This document shows, one piece after another, positions 23,301 through 32,343 of a DNA stretch of 64,000 nucleotides (position 1 is its first letter; every line of letters begins with the position of its first letter). Origin of the DNA: Roseburia intestinalis L1-82. GTDB taxonomy: Bacteria > Bacillota > Clostridia > Lachnospirales > Lachnospiraceae. The stretch covers positions 1,000,001-1,064,000 of the forward strand of contig NZ_LR027880.1 of NCBI RefSeq assembly GCF_900537995.1, read 5' to 3'. The notes beneath the pieces were generated by a model that searched no databases, had not been told where the DNA came from, and saw only the letters and a program-made list of their open reading frames with translations. Position numbers and translations under genes: made by a program.

Positions 23301-24441
23301 AGTGATAACAGGGAATTACAACTAAACACGGCAATATAAAAATTAACATGCTATTATACCATACCAAGTGATAACAGGGAATTACAACACTGTTACACCA
23401 TTGTCAAATATTTTTCGCATTATACCATACCAAGTGATAACAGGGAATTACAACACTCTGTACATGTCAAATTTATCATTTTTGATTATACCATACCAAG
23501 TGATAACAGGGAATTACAACTGGACGAAAACCCTCAAAACGCTTAATGAATTATACCATACCAAGTGATAACAGGGAATTACAACAAAAATGTTGCAATT
23601 TGTTGCAGAGGTGTTATTATACCATACCAAGTGATAACAGGGAATTACAACAGTAAGTGTACGGGTGTTTAATTATGCCGCATTATACCATACCAAGTGA
23701 TAACAGGGAATTACAACAGCCGACTGCCACATTTACATCCCCGATCTATTATACCATACCAAGTGATAACAGGGAATTACAACGTGTATATAGGCAACTC
23801 GTTACAGCCATCGATTATACCATACCAAGTGATAACAGGGAATTACAACCCCCAATATTTGAAAGTTTCACGGTCGAAAATTATACCATACCAAGTGATA
23901 ACAGGGAATTACAACGTTAAAATAAAAGATATTGAAAATGGAAATATTATACCATACCAAGTGATAACAGGGAATTACAACAAGCGAGGAAAAGCAGTGA
24001 AACTTTATTTTATTATACCATACCAAGTGATAACAGGGAATTACAACTTACCTCTTTAGGGTGCGTTTTATGGTAGTATTATACCATACCAAGTGATAAC
24101 AGGGAATTACAACCATTTTGAATCCTCCTAAAAAATAAAATTCATTATACCATACCAAGTGATAACAGGGAATTACAACATGGTGTCATTTCCGGAGCAA
24201 TTCCCAAAATTATACCATACCAAGTGATAACAGGGAATTACAACTCGCATTATGAATGATGTACAATCTAGGAAATTATACCATACCAAGTGATAACAGG
24301 GAATTACAACTGACTGGTGATGTGATTCCTGTTCCAAAGAATTATACCATACCAAGTGATAACAGGGAATTACAACAATCACGGTATCAAGATCACATCC
24401 TAGCGATTATACCATACCAAGTGATAATGAGGAAAATCAGA
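20388..24441 (-). CRISPR. Type II-C CRISPR array, 62 repeats and 61 spacers
   Basis: I counted 62 repeat copies of 36 bp, beginning ATTATACCATACC and ending AATTACAAC on the plus strand, with spacers of 29-31 bp (mostly 30). Copies 1-61 looked identical. The last, at 24406-24441, keeps its first 22 bases but has lost the other half. The tracrRNA anti-repeat shows that crRNAs come from the minus strand. There each repeat ends in TGGTATAAT, an extended -10 promoter, so each unit can start its own transcript as in Neisseria II-C arrays. The degenerate copy lies far from cas2, which puts the spacer-acquisition end beside cas2. I saw no spacer matching elsewhere in the window, but that check was not exhaustive. 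Confidence 0.99.
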
Positions 24442-24491
24442 AAAGTATATTGAAATTACGGAAAAACCGTAATCAACCTTTACACTACAAC

Positions 24492-24530
24492 AAAAAAACA
24501 GGAAACCTTGTAAATCAAAGTTTCCTGTTT
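24492..24530 (-). terminator. Terminator of the tRNA-Gly unit
   Basis: Arms AAACAGGAAAC and GTTTCCTGTTT pair. Read on the minus strand the stem is followed by a T run, 11 bases past the end of the downstream tRNA-Gly gene. Confidence 0.85.
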
Positions 24531-24541
24531 CTCAACAGAAG

Positions 24542-24614
24542 AGCGCGAGACGGGACTCGAACCCGCGGCCCCGACCTTGGCAAGGTCGTGCTCCACCAAC
24601 TGAGCCACTCGCGC
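24542..24614 (-). tRNA. tRNA-Gly (anticodon GCC), copy 2 in transcription order
   Basis: The cloverleaf starts GCGCGAGTGGCTCAG and ends CTCGCGC plus a U discriminator. The anticodon loop TTGCCAA gives GCC. CCA is not encoded. It is identical in sequence to the copy 30 bases upstream. Confidence 0.96.
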
Positions 24615-24644
24615 ATATATGAAATTGTATTGTAGCTTTTAAAG

Positions 24645-24717
24645 AGCGCGAGACGGGACTCGAACCCGCGGCCCCGACCTTGGCAAGGTCGTGCTCCACC
24701 AACTGAGCCACTCGCGC
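24645..24717 (-). tRNA. tRNA-Gly (anticodon GCC), copy 1 in transcription order
   Basis: Same cloverleaf and GCC anticodon as its neighbour. It lies about 40 bases downstream of a strong minus-strand promoter. The pair forms the right border of the CRISPR/phosphorothioation island. Confidence 0.96.
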
Positions 24718-24759
24718 ATATGTAAATTGTTTTGTATCTGTCTGCCAGACACATTTAAT

Positions 24760-24788
24760 ATCATACTATGGAAAAAGTAATTTGTCAA
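24760..24788 (-). promoter_or_regulatory. Promoter of the tRNA-Gly pair
   Basis: On the minus strand a consensus TTGACA box (24783-24788) and TATGAT (24760-24765) are spaced by 17 bases. Confidence 0.8.
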
Positions 24789-25006
24789 CAATTTTTTGAA
24801 AAAATTTAACAGAAAAATTTAACAGAAATTTTGGATACCGAAATAGAAATGTGAGTGCGGATCTGCGGCGAAAAAAAAGAAAAACAGAATGAAAACGATA
24901 CTTTTTAGGGGTAGAACTCATAAATGAAGAGTGTTACAATAAAGGACATGGGAAAATGGTCACAGAAATTTAAAATATGACTTTGTAAGGCCAAAGGGGT
25001 GGCAGA

Positions 25007-27228
25007 ATGTACAAAAAAATGCGAAGATTCGTACTGTAGCAGTTTTATGTGCAATATTGTTAATTTTAGGAATAGCATTATTTGGATGTTTTGGGCAGAT
25101 ACGGAGCAGTTTACAGCAGCAGTTGATGAGCAGCATTGAGGGGATGGCAGAACAGAATGTAATATTGGTAGAGAAAGAAGTAAGCACGCGTTTTAGACTG
25201 CTTTCTGGTCTTGCGAGAGAGTCAGGCGGGGACGAAAAAATTATCGTTAATAAATTACAGGGATTTGTAGAGACGTATCAGTTTAAACGGATAGGATATA
25301 TTGCGGCAGATGGTACAGCAGAAACGACGGATGGCTATCGGCTAAATATGTCTGACAGAGATTTTTTTCAACAGTCGATGCGGGGAAAAAACTTTTTGAC
25401 GGATGCATTTGAAGACAGGATTGATACTTCACATGAAACCATAAATGTATTCAGTGTGCCGGTATATGAAAAAGAACGGAAAACGGTAAAAGGAGTTTTA
25501 TTTGCAACCTGCAAAGATGAAATGCTTGAGGGGTGCCTGAAGAATGAGATATTTGAAGGACAGGCTTTTAATTACATCATAAAAATAGACGGTACGATTG
25601 TTGCAACTTCCGGAAACAGTAAAGAATGGGGAATCGGGAGAAATATTTTTAATACGGATGTTTCTGAGGATGAAAGAGATGATTATGCCGGAGACCTGAT
25701 GCTCAGTAACATGAAAGAGGGAAAAAGTGGCTATGGATTGGATCCAAAACGGAAAGAAGTCTCACTTTATTACTATATGCCACTTAAAATAGAAGAGAGC
25801 GGTGAACCATGGTATGTGGTCACTGCAGTAGAGGATAGCGTTTTAACAAGCCGTATGCAGGTGGTCATGGATGCGATCAACAGTCTGATGGTGATCATTC
25901 TGGTTGTCATATCGGTCAGCGTCGGGGTATATATTTACTCCTGGCGCCAAAGTAAAAAAGAACTTATGTCGCTTGCATATCAGGATCCTGTCACATTAGG
26001 AGATAATTTTGCAGCTTTTAAGAAAAAGGCAAAAAGCAAAAAAGATGGTGTAGGATGGCTGATTGCTATGGATGTGACAGATTTTAAGCTGATCAACAGC
26101 ACCTGTGGAGTCAAAAAAGGTGATGAGGTGCTGCGTGTCATATGGGAGATTTTTGAAACCGAAACGGGAGAAAATGAACTGGCAGCGCATGTCAATGCCG
26201 ACCGGTTTATATTGTTCTGGATGGATGAAAATCAGGAAAACATCAAACAAAGACTGGAACATGTAATAAGAAAGATAGAAGAGATACCGGAACGTCTGGA
26301 AATACCAAATCTTTTCCCGGTGTTTGGAATTTTTCATACGATCGTATTAGATGAGATCGATCCTTTATACGGAAATGCAGTGCAGGCAAAGCATCAGATC
26401 AAAGGAAGGCGTGACAGGCATTATATATTTTATGATGAGCTGAACCATGAGAGTATTCAGGAAAACCGTGAATTAGAAGAACATTTTGAAACAGCGCTTG
26501 AAAACGAAGAGTTTGAAATCTGGTATCAGCCAAAATACAGTGCACATTCGAGAAAGCTTGTGGGAGCGGAGGCTCTTGTGCGATGGCGCAGGGCGGATGG
26601 AGCACTGATTCCGCCGCTTAAGTTTATTCCATTGTTTGAACGGAATGGAAATATCATCCGGCTCGATGAGTATGTATTCCGAGCTGTGTGCAGGCAGCAG
26701 AAAGAGTGGCAGAAACAGGGACAGAAGATGCTTCCTGTTTCGGTAAACATTTCGCGTGTCAGCCTCTATTATTCAAGCGTCGTTGAAAAATATGAAAGTA
26801 TTATCCGGTCGTTTGACCTTGATTCGAAATACATTCAGCTGGAAATTACAGAAAGTGCAACGATTGATAATAATGAAATATTTAATCTGTTAGAGCAGTT
26901 TCACACGGCAGGATTTAAGATACTTCTGGACGATTTCGGAAGTGGATATTCATCCCTTGCAACTTTAAACCGTATGCATTTCGATACGATCAAGCTGGAT
27001 AAAAGTCTTGTCGATTACATAGGGGACGATAACGGAGAGAAATTGTTAAACTCAATTACAAAGCTGGCACAGAGTTTTGGCATGGAAATTACGGCAGAGG
27101 GTGTTGAGACGGTAGAGCAGCTGATGTTTTTGTGCAATCTGGACTGTGATGATATTCAGGGATACTATTTTTCGCGTCCACTGCCGGTAAAAGAATATGA
27201 AGAATGTTTAAAAGAAGCGTGCATGTAA
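25007..27228 (+). CDS. Membrane c-di-GMP phosphodiesterase: Cache-like sensor, degenerate GGDEF, EAL
   Basis: A roughly 740-residue protein. An N-terminal membrane span is followed by an extracellular sensor of about 220 residues and a second span (IIVVISVSVGVYIYSW region). Next comes a GGDEF domain whose signature reads KKGDEV, so cyclase activity is unlikely. The EAL domain keeps EALVRW, DDFGSGYSS and KLDKSLV, so c-di-GMP hydrolysis is expected. The best start is ATG 25007, 3 bases after an AAAGGGGTGGC-type site (25003). It falls out of frame at the seven-A run 25013-25019; one extra A would join it to the long frame as MYKKNAKIRTVAVL, a sensible basic leader before the span. Without that, translation would have to begin at TTG 25057, cutting into the membrane segment. 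No regulatory motif was seen upstream. Confidence 0.8.
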
Positions 27229-27277
27229 TATGCTTTGCACTCATACAATATAACAATCGATACCATGGAGGTACAGG

Positions 27278-27727
27278 GTGAGCGCAAAGACGAGGATCGT
27301 GGTCCTTCATATGAAGGAGGTTATCTATACAGCGATATTTGTCGGACTTGGGATCGTACTGGTCATATTGCTGCTTTTCATGTTTTTACCAAAAAAACAG
27401 AAGGGCGATGCAGAGCCAACGATGCAGTATACGGCAGGCGTATACACTTCGTCGGTAATGATGGGCAGCCAGTCAGCCGATGTACAGGTCATTGTAGATG
27501 AAAACCGTATACAATCCATTTCCCTGGTCAGTCTGGATGAAACAGTGTCGACAATGTATCCGCTTATGGAGCCGGCATTGGAAAATGTCAGTGAACAGGT
27601 GATAAAACAGCAGTCGACGGAAGGGATTACATATCGTACGGATAATCAGTATACATCGATTGTACTTTTAAATGCGATTGAAAATGCGCTTGCGAAAGCG
27701 GAGATCGCAGAGGGAGAGGCAGATTAA
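27278..27727 (+). CDS. Membrane-anchored protein with an FMN-binding-like domain lacking the attachment motif
   Basis: A 149-residue protein with one N-terminal membrane span (TAIFVGLGIVLVILLLFMF). An extracytoplasmic domain begins YTAGVYTSSV, and its later QVIKQQSTEGI and QYTSIVLLNAIENAL segments resemble the FMN_bind fold. The SGATYT motif that carries covalent FMN in RnfG/NqrC-type proteins is replaced by TDNQYTS, so flavin attachment is doubtful. The GTG start at 27278 has GGAGG 6 bases upstream. It lies 49 bases after the EAL gene and ends before a bidirectional terminator. Confidence 0.6.
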   Translation: MSAKTRIVVLHMKEVIYTAIFVGLGIVLVILLLFMFLPKKQKGDAEPTMQYTAGVYTSSVMMGSQSADVQVIVDENRIQSISLVSLDETVSTMYPLMEPALENVSEQVIKQQSTEGITYRTDNQYTSIVLLNAIENALAKAEIAEGEAD

Positions 27728-27782
27728 CACAGTTTAAAATCAAAGAATGAGAGGTTTGAGAACTGTGTGTTGTCAAGAATCA

Positions 27783-27813
27783 AAAAAGGTTCCGGATGTA
27801 CCGGAACCTTTTT
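27783..27813. terminator. Bidirectional terminator
   Basis: AAAAAGGTTCCGG and CCGGAACCTTTTT form a 13-bp stem with a 5-nt loop between two convergent genes, with T runs on both strands. Confidence 0.9.
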
Positions 27814-27824
27814 GTGTAAAAAAG

Positions 27825-28067
27825 TTATTCTTCTGTGCTGAGCGTATCCATGTAATTATTGATAGCGTCAAGATCAGCATAGATCGTTTTGATCGGTCTG
27901 CTCTTTTCGTAAGCGTTATAACCGGAGTATCCTGCCCATCCGACGATAAGTAATGCAATTAACCATCCACAGATGGTGCCTGCGATACGTTTTCTTTTTT
28001 CTTTTGCAAGAATCTTTTTGCGGTTTGCTTTCTCTTCTTTATAGCGGTCAACTTTTGCCTGACTCAT
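27825..28067 (-). CDS. Small single-span membrane protein of unknown function
   Basis: An 80-residue protein with a very basic N terminus (KKILAKEKRKRIAG), one membrane span (ICGWLIALLIVGWAGY) and a short acidic tail. It is probably N-in. I start it at 28067 because GGAGG at 28074-28078 is 6 bases upstream; the ATG at 28073 would leave no spacing. Family not recognised. Confidence 0.7.
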   Translation of the reverse strand: MSQAKVDRYKEEKANRKKILAKEKRKRIAGTICGWLIALLIVGWAGYSGYNAYEKSRPIKTIYADLDAINNYMDTLSTEE

Positions 28068-28281
28068 AATCATCCTCCGTTTTATTATTCACATGCCCAG
28101 CATGGATAAAAATCAAATAAACATAATGATAATATACCCCATTCTGTTAGAAAAAGCAATAGAAATACACCTTGTCATTTTCGTGGAAATTGGGTAAAAT
28201 GAGAGTTTGAGAGAGAAGAAACTGTGCGCGGGATAAGAGCATGATGCTTGAAAAGCAGTGCAGTGATCAGGATGGAGAATC

Positions 28282-28412
28282 GTGTGAAAAAAAGATCTTT
28301 CACACGGCTATTTGTTTCTGAGCAAAAACAAATAGCTTTGATGGCAAGGCATAAAAAAACATGCCTCCGAGAATTTAAGATTCTCGTCGCCTCTTCGCAA
28401 TAAGTTGCTCAG
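28282..28412 (+). other. Candidate structured RNA leader upstream of folA
   Basis: Four consecutive stems: GTGTGAAA/TTTCACAC (28282-28305), GCTATTTGTTT/AAACAAATAGC (28307-28336), AGGCAT/ATGCCT (28347-28366) and CGAGAAT/ATTCTCG (28368-28386). In addition CTGAGCAA in the loop of stem 2 (28318-28325) is perfectly complementary to TTGCTCAG (28405-28412), just before the folA ribosome site. It does not match the THF riboswitch consensus I know. The 28081-28281 part of this gene-free stretch shows nothing convincing. Confidence 0.5.
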
Positions 28413-28426
28413 AAATGAGGATTTTT

Positions 28427-28921
28427 ATGAATTTAATTGTAGCGGCAGATGAAAACTGGGCGATCGGTAATAAAAATGAATTGCTGGTGCGGATTCCGGC
28501 AGATCAGAAGTTTTTCCGTGAGACGACGATGGGCAAAGTGGTTGTGATGGGACGAAAGACATTGGAGACATTTCCAAATGGACTGCCTTTAATGGGACGG
28601 ACGAATATTGTGCTGACACATGATAAAAAGTTCCGGGTTCCGGGAGCGCTGATCGTGCATGATATGGAAGAATTACATGAAGAGTTAGAAAAGTATAACA
28701 GCGAAGATATTTATGTGATCGGCGGGGAATCTGTTTATCGCCAGCTCATCGATGAATGTGATGTGGCGCATGTCACAAAAATCGATTTTGCATACGATGC
28801 GGATGCACATTTCCCGGATCTGGACGCAGATCCGGCATGGGAGATAACGGCAGACAGTGAGGAACAGACGTATTTTGATCTTGAGTATTATTTTTACCGG
28901 TATGAGAGAGTCAGAAAATAA
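28427..28921 (+). CDS. folA: Dihydrofolate reductase
   Basis: A 164-residue DHFR with the N-terminal strand MNLIVAADENWAIG, the PADQKFFRETT helix, the NADPH-binding VVVMGRKTLETFP and the IYVIGGESVYRQL motif. It reduces dihydrofolate to tetrahydrofolate with NADPH in the cytoplasm. I use ATG 28427, which has GAGG 6 bases upstream, rather than the upstream in-frame ATG at 28415 that overlaps that site. No thyA gene adjoins it, although the two are often neighbours. The structured leader upstream suggests control at the RNA level. Confidence 0.93.
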   Translation: MNLIVAADENWAIGNKNELLVRIPADQKFFRETTMGKVVVMGRKTLETFPNGLPLMGRTNIVLTHDKKFRVPGALIVHDMEELHEELEKYNSEDIYVIGGESVYRQLIDECDVAHVTKIDFAYDADAHFPDLDADPAWEITADSEEQTYFDLEYYFYRYERVRK

Positions 28922-28952
28922 GTAAACGTAAACAGAAAGCAGTGCAGCAAAG

Positions 28953-29906
28953 ATGGAAAATTTTATTTACAGTATCAATGTGACGTTTCCGATTTTTTTA
29001 GTGATGGTCATCGGCTATTTTTTAAAACAGATCGGTATGTTAAACGACAATTTTGTCACGGTGGCAAACCGTTTTAATTTTAAGGTAACACTGCCGTTTA
29101 TGCTGTTCCGTGATATTGCGGGCGTGGATATCAGGGCAGTATTCGATTTAAAATATGTATTGTTTTGTGCGCTTGTCAGTACCGCGTGTTTCTGGCTGAT
29201 CTGGGGTGGCGTGAAGCTGTTTTTAAAGGATCAGACTATGCGGGGAGCTTTTGTGCAGGCATCGTTCCGCAGCAGTGCGGCGGTGATGGGACTTGCCTTT
29301 ATCCAGAATATCTATGGAACCTCGGCGATGGGGCCGCTTATGATCGTCAGTGCGGTGCCGCTTTATAATATTTTTTCCGTGATCGTGCTGACCTTTGAGG
29401 GAGAAAATGCAAGCGGGGTGGATGGAAAACAAAAAATCAAAGAGGCATGTATCGGAATCGCCAAAAACCCGATCATTCTTGGCATTTTAGCAGGATTGAT
29501 CGTCGGACTTTTAGGAATCGAATTTCCAACGATTATCAATAAGACGGTCAACAGTGTGGCGCAGATGGCTACACCGCTTGCACTGATCACGATCGGAGCC
29601 GGATTTGAGGGCAGAAAGGCACTTGCGAAGATCAAGCCGACGATCGCGGCATCTCTGATCAAGTTAGTGATCCAGCCGCTCATTTTCCTTCCGGTCGCAG
29701 TCTGGATGGGATTTGGTGGGGAGAAAATGATCGCAATTCTGATCATGCTTGCATCCCCGACAACGCCGAGCTGTTATATCATGGCAAAGAGCATGAACAA
29801 CGACGGTGTGCTGACGGCGAGTGTGATCGTGACGACAACGTTATTAGCGGCATTTACGCTGACCGGATGGATCTTTATCTTAAAATCAGTCGGGTTGATT
29901 GGATAA
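28953..29906 (+). CDS. AEC-family (auxin efflux carrier-like) transporter
   Basis: A 317-residue integral membrane protein with about ten hydrophobic segments and the two-bundle layout of AEC carriers (FPIFLVMVIGYFLKQIG at the start, conserved small-residue stretches such as LASPTTPSCYIMA near the end). Such proteins export or import organic acids such as malate; the substrate cannot be told from sequence. It starts 32 bases after folA and precedes ilvB by 78 bases. Confidence 0.85.
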   Translation: MENFIYSINVTFPIFLVMVIGYFLKQIGMLNDNFVTVANRFNFKVTLPFMLFRDIAGVDIRAVFDLKYVLFCALVSTACFWLIWGGVKLFLKDQTMRGAFVQASFRSSAAVMGLAFIQNIYGTSAMGPLMIVSAVPLYNIFSVIVLTFEGENASGVDGKQKIKEACIGIAKNPIILGILAGLIVGLLGIEFPTIINKTVNSVAQMATPLALITIGAGFEGRKALAKIKPTIAASLIKLVIQPLIFLPVAVWMGFGGEKMIAILIMLASPTTPSCYIMAKSMNNDGVLTASVIVTTTLLAAFTLTGWIFILKSVGLIG

Positions 29907-29984
29907 ATAAAATCATTGCATTTCCCAGTGAGATGGGATATAGTTTTTTGAAAGAAAAAATACCTTGGTTTTTGGGAGGACGAT

Positions 29985-31706
29985 ATGGATATAACAGGCA
30001 GAAAATTATTTGTAAAAGCGCTGCAGGAAGAGGGCGTGGATACCATTTTCGGTTATCCGGGCGGTACTGTGACGGATCTTTTCGATGAATTATATAAACA
30101 GGATAGTATTGACGTCGTCCTGCCAAGACATGAACAGGGACTGATCCATGCGGCGGAAGGATACGCGAAATCTACCGGAAAAGTCGGCGTGTGCTTAGTG
30201 ACGAGTGGGCCGGGTGCGACCAATATCATTACAGGTCTTGCGGATGCGCATTATGACAGTATTCCACTGGTATGCTTTACGGGACAGGTTCCACTGTCTT
30301 TAATAGGAAATGATGCATTCCAGGAAGTAGATATTGTCGGAATGACAAGAAGTGTCACAAAATACGGTGTGACCGTGCGCAGACGGGAAGATTTGGGACG
30401 TATCATCAAGATGGCATTTTATATCGCATCCACCGGCAAGCCGGGACCGGTACTGATCGATATTCCGAAGGATATCCAGACGGCAGCAGGACCGGCGGAG
30501 TATCCGTCGAACATCCAGATCCGCGGTTATAAGCCGAATGAGTCGGTACATATCGGACAGTTGAAAAAAGCGTATAAACTGCTCCGCACCGCAAAGAAAC
30601 CGCTGATCCTTGCCGGAGGAGGTATCAATATCGCACATGCGAATGACAAACTGCTCGCATTGGCGGAGAAGATGCAGATCCCGGTGGTCACAACGATCAT
30701 GGGGAAAGGTGCGATCCCGACGAGCCATCCGCTCTATGTAGGAAACAGCGGTATGCATGGAAAATACGCAGCAAATATGGCAGTCAGCAAATGTGATGTG
30801 CTTTTTTCTATCGGAACAAGATTTAACGACCGTATTACAGGAGATCTGAATGAATTTGCACCGAAGGCGAAGATCGTACATATCGATGTGGATACGGCAT
30901 CAATCTCCAGAAATGTCGTTGTGGATGTTCCGGTTGTATCAGATGCGAATCTGGCATTAGAAAAGCTGCTTGAATGGGCGGAATCGAAAGATACCGAGCA
31001 GTGGCAGAAGGAAATCGCAGAGTGGGATAAGAAAAATCCGCTTGAGATGCGCAGGGACTGTGGCATGACACCGCAGATGGTATTTGAGCATGTAAACCGT
31101 ACCTTTAGAGAGGCTGTCTATGTGACGGACGTAGGACAGCATCAGATGTGGGCAACACAGTACCTGGAGTTGGATTCCTGGCATCAGCTGATCACATCCG
31201 GCGGACTTGGCACGATGGGATTTGGATTTCCGGCGGCGATCGGGGCAAAGATAGGCAACCGGGATAAGGAAGTTGTATGTTTTACGGGAGATGGCGGTTT
31301 TCAGATGAATATTCAGGAGATGGCAACGGCAGTCGTGCAGGAAGCGCCGGTGATCATCTGCCTGTTCAACAACTATTACCTTGGCATGGTGCGTCAGATG
31401 CAGCAGTTATTTTATGGAAAACGTTATGAGGCAACCTGCCTGCGCAGAAGGAGAATCTGTCCGGCGAACTGCAAGGGACCGAATGCATCCTGTCCGCCGT
31501 ACACACCGGATTTTATCGCATTGGCAAAGAGCTACGGCGCACACGGGATCCGTGTGGAAAAAGAGGAGGACATCCAGGCGGCACTTGATGAGGCGCGTAC
31601 CTACACAGATGCCCCGACCATCATTGAATTTATGATTTCCACGGATGAGATCGTACTTCCTATGGTAAAGAGCGGAAATCCAATGAGCGAGATGATTTTG
31701 AAATAG
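29985..31706 (+). CDS. ilvB: Acetolactate synthase, large subunit
   Basis: A 573-residue ThDP enzyme. The catalytic glutamate region LPRHEQGLIHAAEGYA lies near the start, the central domain follows, and the ThDP-binding GDGGFQMNIQEMATA...NNYYLGMVRQ lies near the end. It makes 2-acetolactate or 2-aceto-2-hydroxybutyrate for valine, leucine and isoleucine. After KRYEAT it carries an insertion of about 18 residues with four cysteines (C-x6-C-x3-C-x6-C, residues 485-503) where E. coli-type enzymes have none. GGAGG precedes the ATG. ilvN follows after 14 bases, so the two subunits are made together. No T-box was seen in the 78-base leader. Confidence 0.95.
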   Translation: MDITGRKLFVKALQEEGVDTIFGYPGGTVTDLFDELYKQDSIDVVLPRHEQGLIHAAEGYAKSTGKVGVCLVTSGPGATNIITGLADAHYDSIPLVCFTGQVPLSLIGNDAFQEVDIVGMTRSVTKYGVTVRRREDLGRIIKMAFYIASTGKPGPVLIDIPKDIQTAAGPAEYPSNIQIRGYKPNESVHIGQLKKAYKLLRTAKKPLILAGGGINIAHANDKLLALAEKMQIPVVTTIMGKGAIPTSHPLYVGNSGMHGKYAANMAVSKCDVLFSIGTRFNDRITGDLNEFAPKAKIVHIDVDTASISRNVVVDVPVVSDANLALEKLLEWAESKDTEQWQKEIAEWDKKNPLEMRRDCGMTPQMVFEHVNRTFREAVYVTDVGQHQMWATQYLELDSWHQLITSGGLGTMGFGFPAAIGAKIGNRDKEVVCFTGDGGFQMNIQEMATAVVQEAPVIICLFNNYYLGMVRQMQQLFYGKRYEATCLRRRRICPANCKGPNASCPPYTPDFIALAKSYGAHGIRVEKEEDIQAALDEARTYTDAPTIIEFMISTDEIVLPMVKSGNPMSEMILK

Positions 31707-31720
31707 GAGAGGATACGGAT

Positions 31721-32218
31721 ATGAAAAATAGATGGATTGCATTATATGTGGAAAACCAGGTAGGTGTTTTAGCAAAAGTATCCGGTCTTTTTTCCGGAAA
31801 ATCTTACAATCTCCAGAGTCTTACGGTTGGTACGACAGAGGATGAGACGGTTTCAAGAATGACGATCTGTGTGACCAGTGACGATATCACATTTGAGCAG
31901 ATCAAAAAACAGTTGAACCGCATGGTTGAGGTTATTAAGGTCATTGACCTCACGGATGTGCCGATTCACATGAAAGAGATTTTATTTGCGAAAGTGTTAG
32001 ATGTCGATGAGGCTGGAAAACTTGAGGTATTCCAGATCGCACAGGTATTTAATGTGCAGGTGGCAGATATCGGAAACGACAGTGTACTCTTAGAGTGCAA
32101 ACTGACAGAACGACGCAACAATGAACTGATCGCTCTGTTAAAATCCAAATTCCACCGGATCGAGGTTGTGCGCGGTGGTGCAGTGGCGATTGAGTCAATC
32201 AGTACGTCATGCAGGTAA
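31721..32218 (+). CDS. ilvN: Acetolactate synthase, small regulatory subunit
   Basis: A 165-residue protein with an N-terminal ACT domain (WIALYVENQVGVLAKVSGLFSGKSYNL in pieces) and the C-terminal extension typical of IlvN. It binds valine and adjusts the activity of the large subunit. A GGAGAGG site precedes the ATG, and the gene is tightly coupled to ilvB and followed by a terminator. Confidence 0.94.
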   Translation: MKNRWIALYVENQVGVLAKVSGLFSGKSYNLQSLTVGTTEDETVSRMTICVTSDDITFEQIKKQLNRMVEVIKVIDLTDVPIHMKEILFAKVLDVDEAGKLEVFQIAQVFNVQVADIGNDSVLLECKLTERRNNELIALLKSKFHRIEVVRGGAVAIESISTSCR

Positions 32219-32285
32219 GCATGCCGGCTGTCATAACGGCAGATAATAAAAAACGGGTTTGTGAAATTAGTTTTCCATAGAGAAA

Positions 32286-32322
32286 GAGGCAGGTGATAAT
32301 TTTTACCTGTCTCCTTCTTTTT
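32286..32322 (+). terminator. Terminator of the ilvBN unit
   Basis: GAGGCAGGT and ACCTGTCTC pair around a 10-nt loop, and CTTCTTTTT follows. Confidence 0.75.
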
Positions 32323-32343
32323 GGAAAAAATTTATGGAATTTA

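Noticed and set aside
20702..24453. Many open frames on both strands across the CRISPR array with repeated IIPYQVITGNYN-type peptides
   Set aside because: They are translations of the 36-bp repeat and change frame with spacer length; none has a ribosome site.
28282..28412. THF riboswitch before folA
   Set aside because: The conserved GGAGAGTAG-type core and the paired pseudoknot segments are absent.
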